Assembly (NCBI GenBank): GCA_964483175.1
Contig: CAZAAT010000054.1
Span: 1 to 15,792, forward strand
DNA: 15,792 bases
Reading direction: 5' to 3'
DNA from: JAAYHC01 sp964483175
GTDB lineage: Bacteria; Bacillota; UBA5301
In this document: positions 5,790 to 12,914 of the stretch, in pieces
Layout: each line of letters starts with the position of its first letter
Position numbering within the stretch: position 1 is the stretch's first letter
Translations under genes and position numbers: made by a program
The notes under the pieces: generated by a model
What the model saw: the letters and a program-made list of their open reading frames with translations, nothing else
Told to the model about the DNA's origin: nothing
The model's database searches: none

Positions 5790-5992
5790 CTACCTGGCTG
5801 GGAGCCTGCGTTAGAGAAACTTTTGTTCTCACAGGTGCTTTTGTTGAGAAAAAAGCGTCCGAGTATCGGATTTGTAGTGGGGGACAATATTACGGATGGT
5901 TACTTGCTCACTACTAGATGAATATGAGTTTCGTAATAAAATTCTCGTAATCTAGCTAAAATCTAAATTTTCACGAAAAAAAGAACGGTTAT
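5790..5992 (+). other. gene-free upstream region of the liv operon with repeats
   Basis: No gene is supported here. Visible structure: a hairpin made of CCTG (5805-5808) and CAGG (5832-5835) enclosing GAGAA (5814-5818) and TTCTC (5826-5830); a distant inverted repeat CTAGAT (5914-5919) with ATCTAG (5950-5955); a direct repeat CGTAAT (5932-5937 and 5947-5952); and AATTTTCACGAAAAA (5966-5980), which matches 11 of 15 positions of the CodY box AATTTTCWGAAAATT. CodY controls amino acid uptake in many Bacillota, so a site here would make sense, but the match is weak. No T-box sequence is present. Confidence 0.3.
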
Positions 5993-6023
5993 TTGCAGGG
6001 ATTTTTCCACCGAGAGATAAAAT
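5993..6023 (+). promoter_or_regulatory. candidate promoter of the liv operon
   Basis: TTGCAG (5993-5998) is followed by an AT-rich GATAAAAT (6016-6023). Taking GATAAA as the -10 gives a 17-base spacer; taking the better TAAAAT gives 19. Neither is a strong promoter. Transcription from here would leave a leader of about 140 bases before livJ. Confidence 0.4.
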
Positions 6024-6059
6024 AGATTGAAATACCAATAACTATGAGGTAATGTAACT

Positions 6060-6158
6060 TTGCCTATTCCTTTAGAGGAGGTGAGGTTCGGGGTAGTAGT
6101 TAGCAGAAAAGGGTCCCCGAAAAATTTTAAGTTTGTCAATTATGGTCCTGTAAACTAA
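6060..6158 (+). CDS. possible leader peptide upstream of livJ
   Basis: A 32-codon frame opens with TTG 6060, preceded by a GAGGTAAT stretch (6046-6052), and stops with TAA (6156-6158) inside the livJ ribosome binding site, 13 bases before the livJ start. Its first 14 residues are rich in Leu, Ile and Val (LPIPLEEVRFGVVV), the presumed cargo of the transporter. The hairpin TTCGGGG (6087-6093) with CCCCGAA (6115-6121) lies within it. A strong Shine-Dalgarno-like GAGGAGGTGAGG (6075-6086) has no usable start codon after it. The frame could be chance: the start is weak, and coding by a real protein cannot be shown from one sequence. Confidence 0.25.
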   Translation: MPIPLEEVRFGVVVSRKGSPKNFKFVNYGPVN

Positions 6159-6171
6159 GGAGGTTGAAGAA

Positions 6172-7290
6172 GTGAGAAGAATTGTTCTGTTGACGTTGAT
6201 AATCCTTTCTATAATCAGTGTGACAGCTATGGCTGCCGAGCCGATTAAGATCGGCGTGAACATGGAAATGACCGGTGCGGTTGCCGCTTACGGCCAGATG
6301 GGTTGGGAGGGCCTCCAGGTAGCTAGTGAACTTATCCCGATGGAGGTCTTAGGACGCCCAATCGAGTTGGTGCTTGTTGACAATAAATCCGACCGTGTTG
6401 AGGCTGCTACCGCCACTACCCGTTTAATTGAAAGAGACAAGGTAGTTGCCATCATCGGAACGATGACCTCCGGCAATATGCTTGCCGCCGGGGCGATCTC
6501 TGAGAACTACAAAGTCCCGATGATCGGACCTTCTACCACCAACGTCTTGGTCACCCAGGGTAAGAAATTCTCCTTCCGGGCTTGTTTCCGCGATGACTAT
6601 CAGGGCCAGGTCGCTGCACGGTTCGCCTATAACGAGCTGGGAGCACGCACCGCGGCTGTCTTGTCAGACATTAACCAGGACTATTGCGTTGCGCTCGGAA
6701 AAGAGTTCGTTAACGAATTCAAGCGCCTTGGCGGTAGAATCGTTGCCGAGCAGTACGTCCGGACCGGCGACCAAGACTTTAGTGCACAATTAACCATTGT
6801 AAGAAATGCCAATCCGGCTGTCTTGTACGTACCGAACTACTATACCGAGAACGCGCTGATTGCTATTCAGGCGAAATCGCTCGGCATTAAAGCCCCGATC
6901 CTGTCTGGCGACGGAGCCGATGCACCGGAGTTAATCTCGATTGGTAAAGATGCCGTTGAAGGCTTGATGCACACCGCTTTCTGGCATGAGAAGGCTGCCA
7001 CCAACGAGCTCGGTAAACAGTACGTTGAGGCTTACCGTAAAAAGTATAATAAAGAGCCGAATGCTTTCGGTGTCTTAGCAGCTGACTCTTTGTTGATCGT
7101 TATTGATGCGATTAAGCGGGCCGGCAGCACCGATCCGGTCAAGATCCGCGATGCGATGGAGGCGACCAATAATCTGGATGTCTTTACCGGTAAAGTGACC
7201 ATTCAGAATGGTGACGCCATCAAATCCGTTGTTATCCGTGAGGTCAGAAACGGTAACTTCGATTATATGACAACAGTCCATCCAGATTAA
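6172..7290 (+). CDS. livJ: branched-chain amino acid ABC transporter substrate-binding protein
   Basis: A 372-residue LivJ/LivK-type periplasmic-binding-fold protein that captures Leu, Ile, Val or related compounds and delivers them to LivHM. Residues 1-22 form a signal peptide (MRR, then a hydrophobic core, then AMA before AEP). There is no lipobox cysteine, unlike most binding proteins of single-membrane Bacillota. The mature start IKIGVNMEMTGAVAAYGQMG and the later GDGADAPELI fit the family; the exact ligand cannot be read from sequence. The GTG start at 6172 follows AAGGAGG (6157-6163) at eight bases. Codons ending in C are noticeably frequent (ATC, ACC, GCC, AAC), consistent with high expression. 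It leads a five-gene operon and is followed by a strong intercistronic hairpin. Confidence 0.93.
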   Translation: MRRIVLLTLIILSIISVTAMAAEPIKIGVNMEMTGAVAAYGQMGWEGLQVASELIPMEVLGRPIELVLVDNKSDRVEAATATTRLIERDKVVAIIGTMTSGNMLAAGAISENYKVPMIGPSTTNVLVTQGKKFSFRACFRDDYQGQVAARFAYNELGARTAAVLSDINQDYCVALGKEFVNEFKRLGGRIVAEQYVRTGDQDFSAQLTIVRNANPAVLYVPNYYTENALIAIQAKSLGIKAPILSGDGADAPELISIGKDAVEGLMHTAFWHEKAATNELGKQYVEAYRKKYNKEPNAFGVLAADSLLIVIDAIKRAGSTDPVKIRDAMEATNNLDVFTGKVTIQNGDAIKSVVIREVRNGNFDYMTTVHPD

Positions 7291-7338
7291 TTCGCTAATT
7301 TCTTTGTGGTAATAGTTTACCGCTTGCAACATGTGTCA

Positions 7339-7364
7339 CAGGGGTGTCGCCGGCGGCACCCCTG
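7339..7364 (+). other. intercistronic hairpin between livJ and livH
   Basis: CAGGGGTG (7339-7346) and CACCCCTG (7357-7364), extended inward by a T-G and two G-C pairs, give an 11-bp stem with a CCGG tetraloop. No T-run follows, so it is unlikely to be a full terminator. Such hairpins after binding-protein genes commonly protect the upstream mRNA from 3' decay and so raise binding-protein levels over the membrane parts. Confidence 0.75.
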
Positions 7365-7408
7365 GTTTACCTGTTATTCAAGTGCATTAACACGAAAAGG
7401 GTGGCTCT

Positions 7409-8302
7409 ATGAGTATTGAAATATTTATCCAGCAAGTTTTGAACGGAATAAGCCTCGGGAGCCTTTACTCCTTAATTGCCATTGGTTATACAATGGTTTA
7501 CGGCATTTTAGCGCTCATCAATTTTGCGCACGGTGATATTTTTATGATCGGTGCGTATATTGCCTTTTTTGCTGTTGCCATTTATGCTTTGCCATGGTGG
7601 TTGGCTGCTATTCTGACAGTTCTTTTAACCGCTTGTGTCGGGATGTTGATCGAACGGGTGGCTTACCGGCCTCTGCGCGACGAGCCACGCATTTCGTTGC
7701 TGATTACGGCCGTAGGCGTTGCTTTTTTTATTGAGAATTTAGCGATAGTTACCTTGGGAGCCAGACCGAAAGGTTTTCCCGTTCCAGCCATGATGGCAAC
7801 TAACTTTGATATTTCCGGGATCCGGATATCTGGTGTGAGTTTATGGGTTCCCGTTCTTAGTATCTGCTTATTAGGTTGTCTATTATATGTAATTTATCGT
7901 ACCAAGGTTGGTATGGCGATGCGGGCGGTTGCCAAGGACATTGAAGCAACAAGGCTGATGGGGGTCAATGTTGACAAGGTAATTATGTACACGTTTGCTA
8001 TCGGTTCCGGGTTGGCCGCAGCCGGTGGGATGATGTGGGCATCAAAGTACCCACAGATTCAACCCTTAATGGGGATGTATCCAGGTTGGAAAGCATTTAC
8101 CGCAGCGGTTGTCGGTGGGATTGGCAACATTACCGGTGCAATGATCGGTGGTTTGATTATTGGGCTGGTAGAAATATTAACGGTCGCCTTCTTTCCGTCA
8201 ATATCTGGTTTTCGCGATGCTATTGTATTTGCCATTCTCATCATCTTCTTGCTGGTTAAACCCACTGGATTGATGGGAGAACCGTTAAAGGAGAAGGTGT
8301 AA
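7409..8302 (+). CDS. livH: branched-chain amino acid ABC transporter permease LivH
   Basis: A 297-residue integral membrane protein, one of the two permease subunits through which amino acids pass. About eight hydrophobic segments are visible. Family landmarks are INFAHGDIFMIGAY (37-50), the cytoplasmic loop VGMAMRAVAKDIEATRLMG (167-185) that contacts the ATPases, and GGIGNITGAMIGG (236-248). Length is typical. ATG 7409 follows AAGGGTGG (7397-7404). LivM begins two bases after its stop codon, and the ribosome site of livM lies within the last codons of livH, so translation is coupled. Confidence 0.95.
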   Translation: MSIEIFIQQVLNGISLGSLYSLIAIGYTMVYGILALINFAHGDIFMIGAYIAFFAVAIYALPWWLAAILTVLLTACVGMLIERVAYRPLRDEPRISLLITAVGVAFFIENLAIVTLGARPKGFPVPAMMATNFDISGIRISGVSLWVPVLSICLLGCLLYVIYRTKVGMAMRAVAKDIEATRLMGVNVDKVIMYTFAIGSGLAAAGGMMWASKYPQIQPLMGMYPGWKAFTAAVVGGIGNITGAMIGGLIIGLVEILTVAFFPSISGFRDAIVFAILIIFLLVKPTGLMGEPLKEKV

Positions 8303-8304
8303 AT

Positions 8305-9378
8305 ATGAAACAGAGAACACATATGCTGCTAAGTATAGCCAGTTTAGTTATGCTAGGGGCTGTCATCTGGTGGGCAAACGGCAACCTAAACGCCTACTAT
8401 ACCCGTGTTGCCAATACTGCGGCCATCTATGTGGTCGCTGCAGTTAGTTACAACTTGATCAACGGTACTGTTGGTGCTCTTTCTTTAGGTCCCAACGGTT
8501 TTATGGCGCTCGGTGGCTATACAATTGCCTTATTAATGTTGCCTATAGCGCAGAAACAAATGGTTTATTTCTTAGAACCTTTGATCTGGCCCTTTAGTGC
8601 GTTTTCTTTGCAGCCCAACTATTATTTAATTGGTCTGATTCTCTCCGGTGTGATTGCTGCGCTCGGTGCATTCTTAATCGGCTGGCCTTGTCTGCGTCTA
8701 AAAGGAGATTATTTGGCCATTGCTACCTTTGGTTTTGGCGAAATCATTTTTGTTTTGGCCAACAATATGCTCAGCGTGACCAATGGCGCTTTGGGCATTA
8801 AAGGACTTCCTGAGCTAACCAATCTTTGGTGGAGCTGGGGCATGGCAGCTGCGACGATTTTCATCATTAAAAACGTAGTTAACTCCAGTTTCGGCCGGGC
8901 GATGCGGGCCGTTCGGGATAACGAAGTAGCCGCAGAGGCGATGGGCATCAACGTTTCCAGGACTAAAATGCTCGCTTTTCTCATTAGCGGCTTTTTTGGT
9001 GGTATTTCTGGAGCTCTTATGGTTATGTTGATTAGTACGATTTCTCCGACCCTATTTATGTTTACAATGACCTTTAATCTTCTAATCATTGTAGTTTTAG
9101 GCGGATTAGGCAGTATTACCGGTGCGACGGTTACCGCAGTACTGTTTGCTGTTTTGCAAGAGGTCTTGCGGACCGTTGAGTCACCGATTGACCTTGGGTT
9201 CATCCAGTGGCCAGGAATCCCGGGGATGCGGATGGTTGTTTTCTCGGTACTACTTATTTTAATGATGCTATTTTACCGCAGAGGCCTCTTCGGTTCCTGG
9301 GAATTCTCTTGGGAATGGCTTTTGTCTAAGTTGAGGAGAAAAGAGGTGCCCCAATGTCAGCAGCAGATAAACAAATAA
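8305..9378 (+). CDS. livM: branched-chain amino acid ABC transporter permease LivM
   Basis: A 357-residue membrane protein, the second permease subunit. The conserved early segment LINGTVGALSLGPNGFMALG corresponds to the usual GxLSLGhaaF region of LivM, and the coupling loop GRAMRAVRDNEVAAEAMGIN lies in the second half. The C-terminus is hydrophilic and basic (KLRRKEVPQ). ATG 8305 follows AAGGAG and GAAGGTG (8288-8299). It overlaps the next gene, livG, by 25 bases, which carries the livG ribosome site GAGGTG inside livM. Membrane topology was judged by eye only. Confidence 0.95.
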   Translation: MKQRTHMLLSIASLVMLGAVIWWANGNLNAYYTRVANTAAIYVVAAVSYNLINGTVGALSLGPNGFMALGGYTIALLMLPIAQKQMVYFLEPLIWPFSAFSLQPNYYLIGLILSGVIAALGAFLIGWPCLRLKGDYLAIATFGFGEIIFVLANNMLSVTNGALGIKGLPELTNLWWSWGMAAATIFIIKNVVNSSFGRAMRAVRDNEVAAEAMGINVSRTKMLAFLISGFFGGISGALMVMLISTISPTLFMFTMTFNLLIIVVLGGLGSITGATVTAVLFAVLQEVLRTVESPIDLGFIQWPGIPGMRMVVFSVLLILMMLFYRRGLFGSWEFSWEWLLSKLRRKEVPQCQQQINK

Positions 9379-10145
9379 TATTAGATGTTCAAAACGTAAC
9401 GATGGCCTTTGGTGGCTTAGTTGCTGTTAAAGACTTTTCCCTGCAGATCCGTCAAAACCAATTGGTTGGCCTCATTGGCCCTAACGGCGCGGGGAAAACG
9501 ACCGTGTTTAACATCATCACCGGCCAGTATCGGCCGACAAAGGGTAGCATCATTTTTACCGGTCAAGATATTACCGGCCTTAATCCTAGTGCGGTTACCA
9601 AAGCAGGGATTGCCCGTACTTTCCAAAACATCCGGTTGTTTACCTCGATGACCGTACTGGAAAATGTTTTGGTTGCTTATCACTGTAGACTGAAGTCCAG
9701 TGTCTGGTCAGCATTCTTTGCCTTACCCAGCTATCGGAGAGAAGATTCTTTGTTGCGTGCTAAGGGTATGGAGTTATTAGAGCAGGTTGACTTGGCTCAT
9801 TTGGCCAATGAAAAGGCAGGTGCGCTTCCATATGGTCAGCAACGCCGACTTGAGATCGCCCGCGCGCTGGCTACCGGCCCGCGTCTACTCTTACTCGATG
9901 AGCCGGCCGCAGGCATGAATCCGGAAGAAACAGCTAAACTAACCAACTTTATCCGAGAAATTAGAGATAGATTCGATCTCACGGTGTTCTTAATAGAACA
10001 TGATATGAGCTTGGTCATGAAGGTTTGCGAGGAAATCCGCGTTCTTGACTATGGCCAAACCATCGCCCATGGCACTCCTGCGGAGATTCAGCAGAATGCT
10101 AGAGTTATTGAGGCGTATCTAGGGGAGGCTGAGGACCATGCTTAG
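9354..10145 (+). CDS. livG: branched-chain amino acid ABC transporter ATPase LivG
   Basis: A 263-residue cytoplasmic ATPase, one of two that power the transporter. Walker A is GPNGAGKT (42-49), the signature is LPYGQQRRLEIARAL (158-172, the LivG form rather than LSGGQ), Walker B is LLLLDEP (178-184), and the switch histidine is H216 in IEHD. The Q-loop region contains ARTFQNIRLF (87-96), typical for LivG. ATG 9354 lies inside the end of livM. The next gene starts at 10138, eight bases before the livG stop codon, a translational coupling overlap. Confidence 0.96.
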   Translation: MSAADKQIILDVQNVTMAFGGLVAVKDFSLQIRQNQLVGLIGPNGAGKTTVFNIITGQYRPTKGSIIFTGQDITGLNPSAVTKAGIARTFQNIRLFTSMTVLENVLVAYHCRLKSSVWSAFFALPSYRREDSLLRAKGMELLEQVDLAHLANEKAGALPYGQQRRLEIARALATGPRLLLLDEPAAGMNPEETAKLTNFIREIRDRFDLTVFLIEHDMSLVMKVCEEIRVLDYGQTIAHGTPAEIQQNARVIEAYLGEAEDHA

Positions 10146-10845
10146 CGTTGACAACCTTCATGTTTACTACGGCGGTATCCATGCCTTAAAAGGCATTTCG
10201 CTAAAGGTAAATACAGGAGATTTTGTTAGTTTAGTAGGTGCTAACGGGGCTGGTAAAAGTACAACTCTAAGAACCATTCTGGGTTTGGTTAAAGCCAAAC
10301 AGGGTACGGTTGAGTTTGAGGGTCAGGATATAACCAACCGGCCGACCCATGAGATTGTATCTAGAGGAGTACTACTTTCCCCGGAAGGGCGGCGAATTTT
10401 CCCGAATCTAACGGTAAGGGAAAACTTAATTTTGGGAGCTTATATTCGTCATGATAAAGCTGGTATTGCCGCTGACCTTGAAAAGGTGTTTGCTCTTTTC
10501 CCACGGCTTAAGGAACGTCAAAACCAGAAGGGTGGTACGCTTTCAGGTGGCGAGCAGCAGATGTTAGCTATCGGTCGAGCATTGATGGGTCGTCCAAAGC
10601 TGTTGGCCTTGGATGAACCGTCTCTAGGTCTAGCTCCGCTATTAGTCAAAGAAGTATTCGAAGTATTGAAAGAAATTAACGAGCGAGACGGCACTACTAT
10701 TTTGTTGGTCGAACAGAATGCTAATGCTGCGCTTAAGCTGGCTAAGAATGCTTATGTTTTGGAAACCGGACGAGTTGTGTTAGAAGGTTCGGGAGAAGAA
10801 CTGCTAGTTAACCCGCAAGTTCGTCAAGCTTATCTGGGTGTCTAA
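10138..10845 (+). CDS. livF: branched-chain amino acid ABC transporter ATPase LivF
   Basis: A 235-residue ATPase, partner of LivG. Walker A is GANGAGKS (34-41), the signature is LSGGEQQMLAIGRAL (135-149), and Walker B is LLALDEP (155-161). The switch position is Gln193 (VEQN) instead of His, which is the normal LivF form. ATG 10138 overlaps livG; GAGG upstream (within GGCTGAGGACC) serves as the ribosome site. It is the last gene of the liv operon and is followed by a strong terminator. Confidence 0.96.
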   Translation: MLSVDNLHVYYGGIHALKGISLKVNTGDFVSLVGANGAGKSTTLRTILGLVKAKQGTVEFEGQDITNRPTHEIVSRGVLLSPEGRRIFPNLTVRENLILGAYIRHDKAGIAADLEKVFALFPRLKERQNQKGGTLSGGEQQMLAIGRALMGRPKLLALDEPSLGLAPLLVKEVFEVLKEINERDGTTILLVEQNANAALKLAKNAYVLETGRVVLEGSGEELLVNPQVRQAYLGV

Positions 10846-10888
10846 GGGCTAGCTGACACGATAACTCGCAATAAAAAATGATCCTTTT

Positions 10889-10920
10889 AAAATCGAGCCA
10901 TTTATTGGCTCGATTTTTTT
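10889..10920 (+). terminator. terminator of the liv operon
   Basis: AAAATCGAGCCA (10889-10900) and TGGCTCGATTTT (10906-10917) form a 12-bp perfect stem with a 5-nt loop, and the T-run continues to 10920. Confidence 0.95.
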
Positions 10921-10951
10921 GTACAAATTTTTGCCAGGTTAGGAGGATAGT

Positions 10952-10973
10952 GGGGGGGAAGGGAGAATAAGGG
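10952..10973 (+). promoter_or_regulatory. G-quadruplex motif upstream of mraZ
   Basis: The plus strand has G-tracts at 10952-10954, 10956-10958, 10961-10963 and 10971-10973, with loops of 1, 2 and 7 bases. This meets the standard G3+N1-7 quadruplex rule. A further GGG follows at 10985-10987. The strand is free of C from 10937 to 10988. Whether it folds in the cell is unknown. Confidence 0.5.
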
Positions 10974-10976
10974 TAG

Positions 10977-11010
10977 TATAAAGTGGGTCAAAGTGGTGGA
11001 AAGTGGAGGA
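10977..11010 (+). promoter_or_regulatory. mraZ -10-like element and three MraZ binding boxes
   Basis: AAAGTGG occurs at 10980-10986, 10990-10996 and 11000-11006, exactly 10 bp apart, so all copies face the same side of the helix. This is the known MraZ recognition pattern (repeats of TGGGN in E. coli and AAAGTGG in Mycoplasma with 10-bp period), placed directly before mraZ as in autoregulated clusters. A TATAAA (10977-10982) may be the -10 and overlaps the first box; no matching -35 is seen. The third box merges with the ribosome site GTGGAGGA (11003-11010). Confidence 0.85.
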
Positions 11011-11018
11011 TTCCAAAT

Positions 11019-11450
11019 ATGTTTATGGGTGAGTTCCGCCACAATATCGATAGCAAGGGCAGAATGATCATGCCGGCAAAGTTCCGCGAAGCACTTGGGG
11101 AGCAGTTTGTCGTTACGCGTGGGTTGGATCGCTGCCTATTTGTATACCCGCAAACCGAGTGGGCGGTCTTAGCAGAAAAGATTAAAACCTTACCCATGAC
11201 TAAGAAAGATGTGCGGGCTTTTGTGCGCACTTTATTTTCTGGTGCTACCGAATGTGAAGTTGACAAACAAGGCCGGATAAATATACCAAATAATTTGTTA
11301 GAGTATGCAAAGATTGATAAGGATGTTGTGGTGATCGGGGTTTCTACCAGAGTGGAGATTTGGGGTGCCAGTGAATGGGAAAGCTATTCGGCGGAAGCTG
11401 CCGATTCTTTTGATGAGATTGCTGAAGAAATCGTAGATCTCGGGATATGA
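11019..11450 (+). CDS. mraZ: MraZ, transcriptional regulator of the division and cell wall cluster
   Basis: A 143-residue protein, the usual MraZ length, made of two AbrB/SpoVT-like half-domains with the paired motifs DSKGRMIMPAKFR (11-23) and DKQGRINIP (82-90). MraZ forms a ring-shaped oligomer and binds repeats in front of its own operon; in E. coli it represses, in mycoplasmas it can activate. ATG 11019 is chosen because the family begins MFMGEFRH and because GTGGAGGA lies eight bases upstream; the frame is open further upstream, but that part is the binding-box DNA. The gene ends 10 bases before rsmH. Confidence 0.95.
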   Translation: MFMGEFRHNIDSKGRMIMPAKFREALGEQFVVTRGLDRCLFVYPQTEWAVLAEKIKTLPMTKKDVRAFVRTLFSGATECEVDKQGRINIPNNLLEYAKIDKDVVVIGVSTRVEIWGASEWESYSAEAADSFDEIAEEIVDLGI

Positions 11451-11460
11451 GGAGCAGTAA

Positions 11461-12417
11461 ATGGGACATCTAACCGTTCTGCTACATGAAGCTGTTGAAT
11501 CACTCAATCCCCAAAATGGTGGGGTTTATGTTGACTGCACCCTCGGTGGTGGCGGGCACACTCAGTTGATTTTAGAGAAAAGTTCACCTTCTGGAAAGGT
11601 CATCGGAATTGATCAGGATCGCTCGACATTGCAGCAAACTGCAGTTAAATTAGAGCGATACCGCAATGAAGGTAGGTTGTTACTAGTACATGCAAATTTC
11701 GACCGAGTCGGCGCAGTTGTCGCCGGGTTTGGTTTTGAGCATGTAAATGGCATCATTTTCGATTTGGGTTTTTCATCGTTCCAAATGGATGATCCCGCGC
11801 GCGGTTTCTCTTTCCGGCATGATGCCCCATTGGATATGCGCATGGATGAGAGTCAGACGACTACAGCAGCTGATCTCGTAAATAGCTTGCCAGAAGATGA
11901 GCTGTATAGGATACTGCGGGATTATGGTGAAGAACGGTGGGCCGGGCGAATTGCTCGTAAAATTTGCGAGCGGCGCCAAGTACAACCTTTTCTTACGACC
12001 GGAGATCTAGTTCAGACGATAATCAGTGCTTATCCTGCTAAAAACCAGGATGGAACGCATCCGGCCCGGCGGACCTTTCAGGCTCTACGAATCGCAGTAA
12101 ATCGTGAACTCGAACGACTGTCTGAAGCAATTAGACAAGCTGTAGATTTGTTAGCGCCTGAAGGCAGAATAGCAGTAATTAGCTTTCACTCACTTGAGGA
12201 CCGGATCGTCAAAAATTTTTTTAAACTTGAAGCTAGTAGGTGTATTTGTCCGCCGGAACTACCTGTTTGTCAATGTGATCACCAAGTGCAATTGAAGATT
12301 ATCACGAAAAAGCCGATTATCCCCAGCCCGGCAGAGGTGGCTGCTAACCCTAGGGCACGCAGTGCCAAACTTAGGGTGGCGGAAAGAGTTCGTCAGGCTC
12401 CGGGTCATGTGGAGTAG
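11461..12417 (+). CDS. rsmH: 16S rRNA (cytosine1402-N4)-methyltransferase RsmH
   Basis: A 318-residue SAM-dependent enzyme (formerly MraW) that methylates N4 of C1402 in the decoding centre of 16S rRNA. SAM motif I is VDCTLGGGGHT (24-34). The family block DLGFSSFQMDDPARGFSF, followed by PLDMRMD, is present (DLGVSS is commoner than DLGFSS), as is ISFHSLEDRIVK near the C-terminus. ATG 11461 follows GGAG (11451-11454) at six bases. It ends with TAG (12415-12417), and the ftsL ribosome site overlaps that stop codon. Confidence 0.97.
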   Translation: MGHLTVLLHEAVESLNPQNGGVYVDCTLGGGGHTQLILEKSSPSGKVIGIDQDRSTLQQTAVKLERYRNEGRLLLVHANFDRVGAVVAGFGFEHVNGIIFDLGFSSFQMDDPARGFSFRHDAPLDMRMDESQTTTAADLVNSLPEDELYRILRDYGEERWAGRIARKICERRQVQPFLTTGDLVQTIISAYPAKNQDGTHPARRTFQALRIAVNRELERLSEAIRQAVDLLAPEGRIAVISFHSLEDRIVKNFFKLEASRCICPPELPVCQCDHQVQLKIITKKPIIPSPAEVAANPRARSAKLRVAERVRQAPGHVE

Positions 12418-12428
12418 GAGGGCTGAAT

Positions 12429-12911
12429 ATGATTGTAGCACAACCAAGAATAAATAATCAGTTTCCAGCTCCGCTTCGGGCAACAGTCAAAGGTGGTCAA
12501 AAGCACAAGAGTCGCCGCAAACGAGCCATCAGTCCTATGACGAGAATATTTTTTACCGGGTTAGTATTAGCTTTACTATTACTGGGCTATGTTACAGTAA
12601 AAAACCTGGTTATGACGTATTCTTATCAATACACTGAACTTGAGAAACAACTCGAGCGTGTGATCACCCAACGTGACCGTCTTAATCTGGAGATACTGGG
12701 ATTAAAATCACTTGAGCGAATTGATACTGTGGCCAGAGTTCAACTTGGGATGGTCCAGCCGGCAACGATAAAATACGTAGCTGTAGCACCATCAGTGGAT
12801 TCAAAGCCTTCGGTATCCGGTACTGAAAGGGTTGTGACTCAGGTTGCCGAATATATAAGCGGTTTGCTTACTTCTGTAGTCAAGGCGGCGGGGCTATATG
12901 AGGGGAGATAG
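12429..12911 (+). CDS. ftsL: FtsL-type septum formation protein
   Basis: A 160-residue bitopic membrane protein. A basic cytoplasmic tail (KHKSRRKR, 25-32) precedes one transmembrane segment (about 39-60). An extracytoplasmic coiled coil follows (about 66-93), ending in LERIDTVARVQLGMVQP, the DivIC/FtsL-type motif. FtsL joins DivIC/FtsB and DivIB/FtsQ and helps activate the septal synthase pair FtsW and the class B penicillin-binding protein encoded next. FtsL sequences diverge quickly, so the name rests on topology, the motif and the invariant gene order. The region after 115 is a longer tail than usual. ATG 12429 follows GGAGGG (12417-12422). The next gene starts three bases after the stop. 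Confidence 0.9.
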   Translation: MIVAQPRINNQFPAPLRATVKGGQKHKSRRKRAISPMTRIFFTGLVLALLLLGYVTVKNLVMTYSYQYTELEKQLERVITQRDRLNLEILGLKSLERIDTVARVQLGMVQPATIKYVAVAPSVDSKPSVSGTERVVTQVAEYISGLLTSVVKAAGLYEGR

Positions 12912-12914
12912 TTA

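Noticed and set aside
5610..5921. 103-codon plus-strand reading frame
   Set aside because: It overlaps the Rrf2 gene in another frame and runs through a strong terminator hairpin; no motif or good ribosome site.
5790..6171. T-box riboswitch for branched-chain amino acids
   Set aside because: The conserved T-box core (AGGGTGGNACCGCG) is absent, and no specifier-loop arrangement could be recognised.
8709..9203. 164-codon minus-strand reading frame
   Set aside because: It lies fully inside livM on the opposite strand and has the low-complexity composition expected of a shadow of membrane-protein codons.
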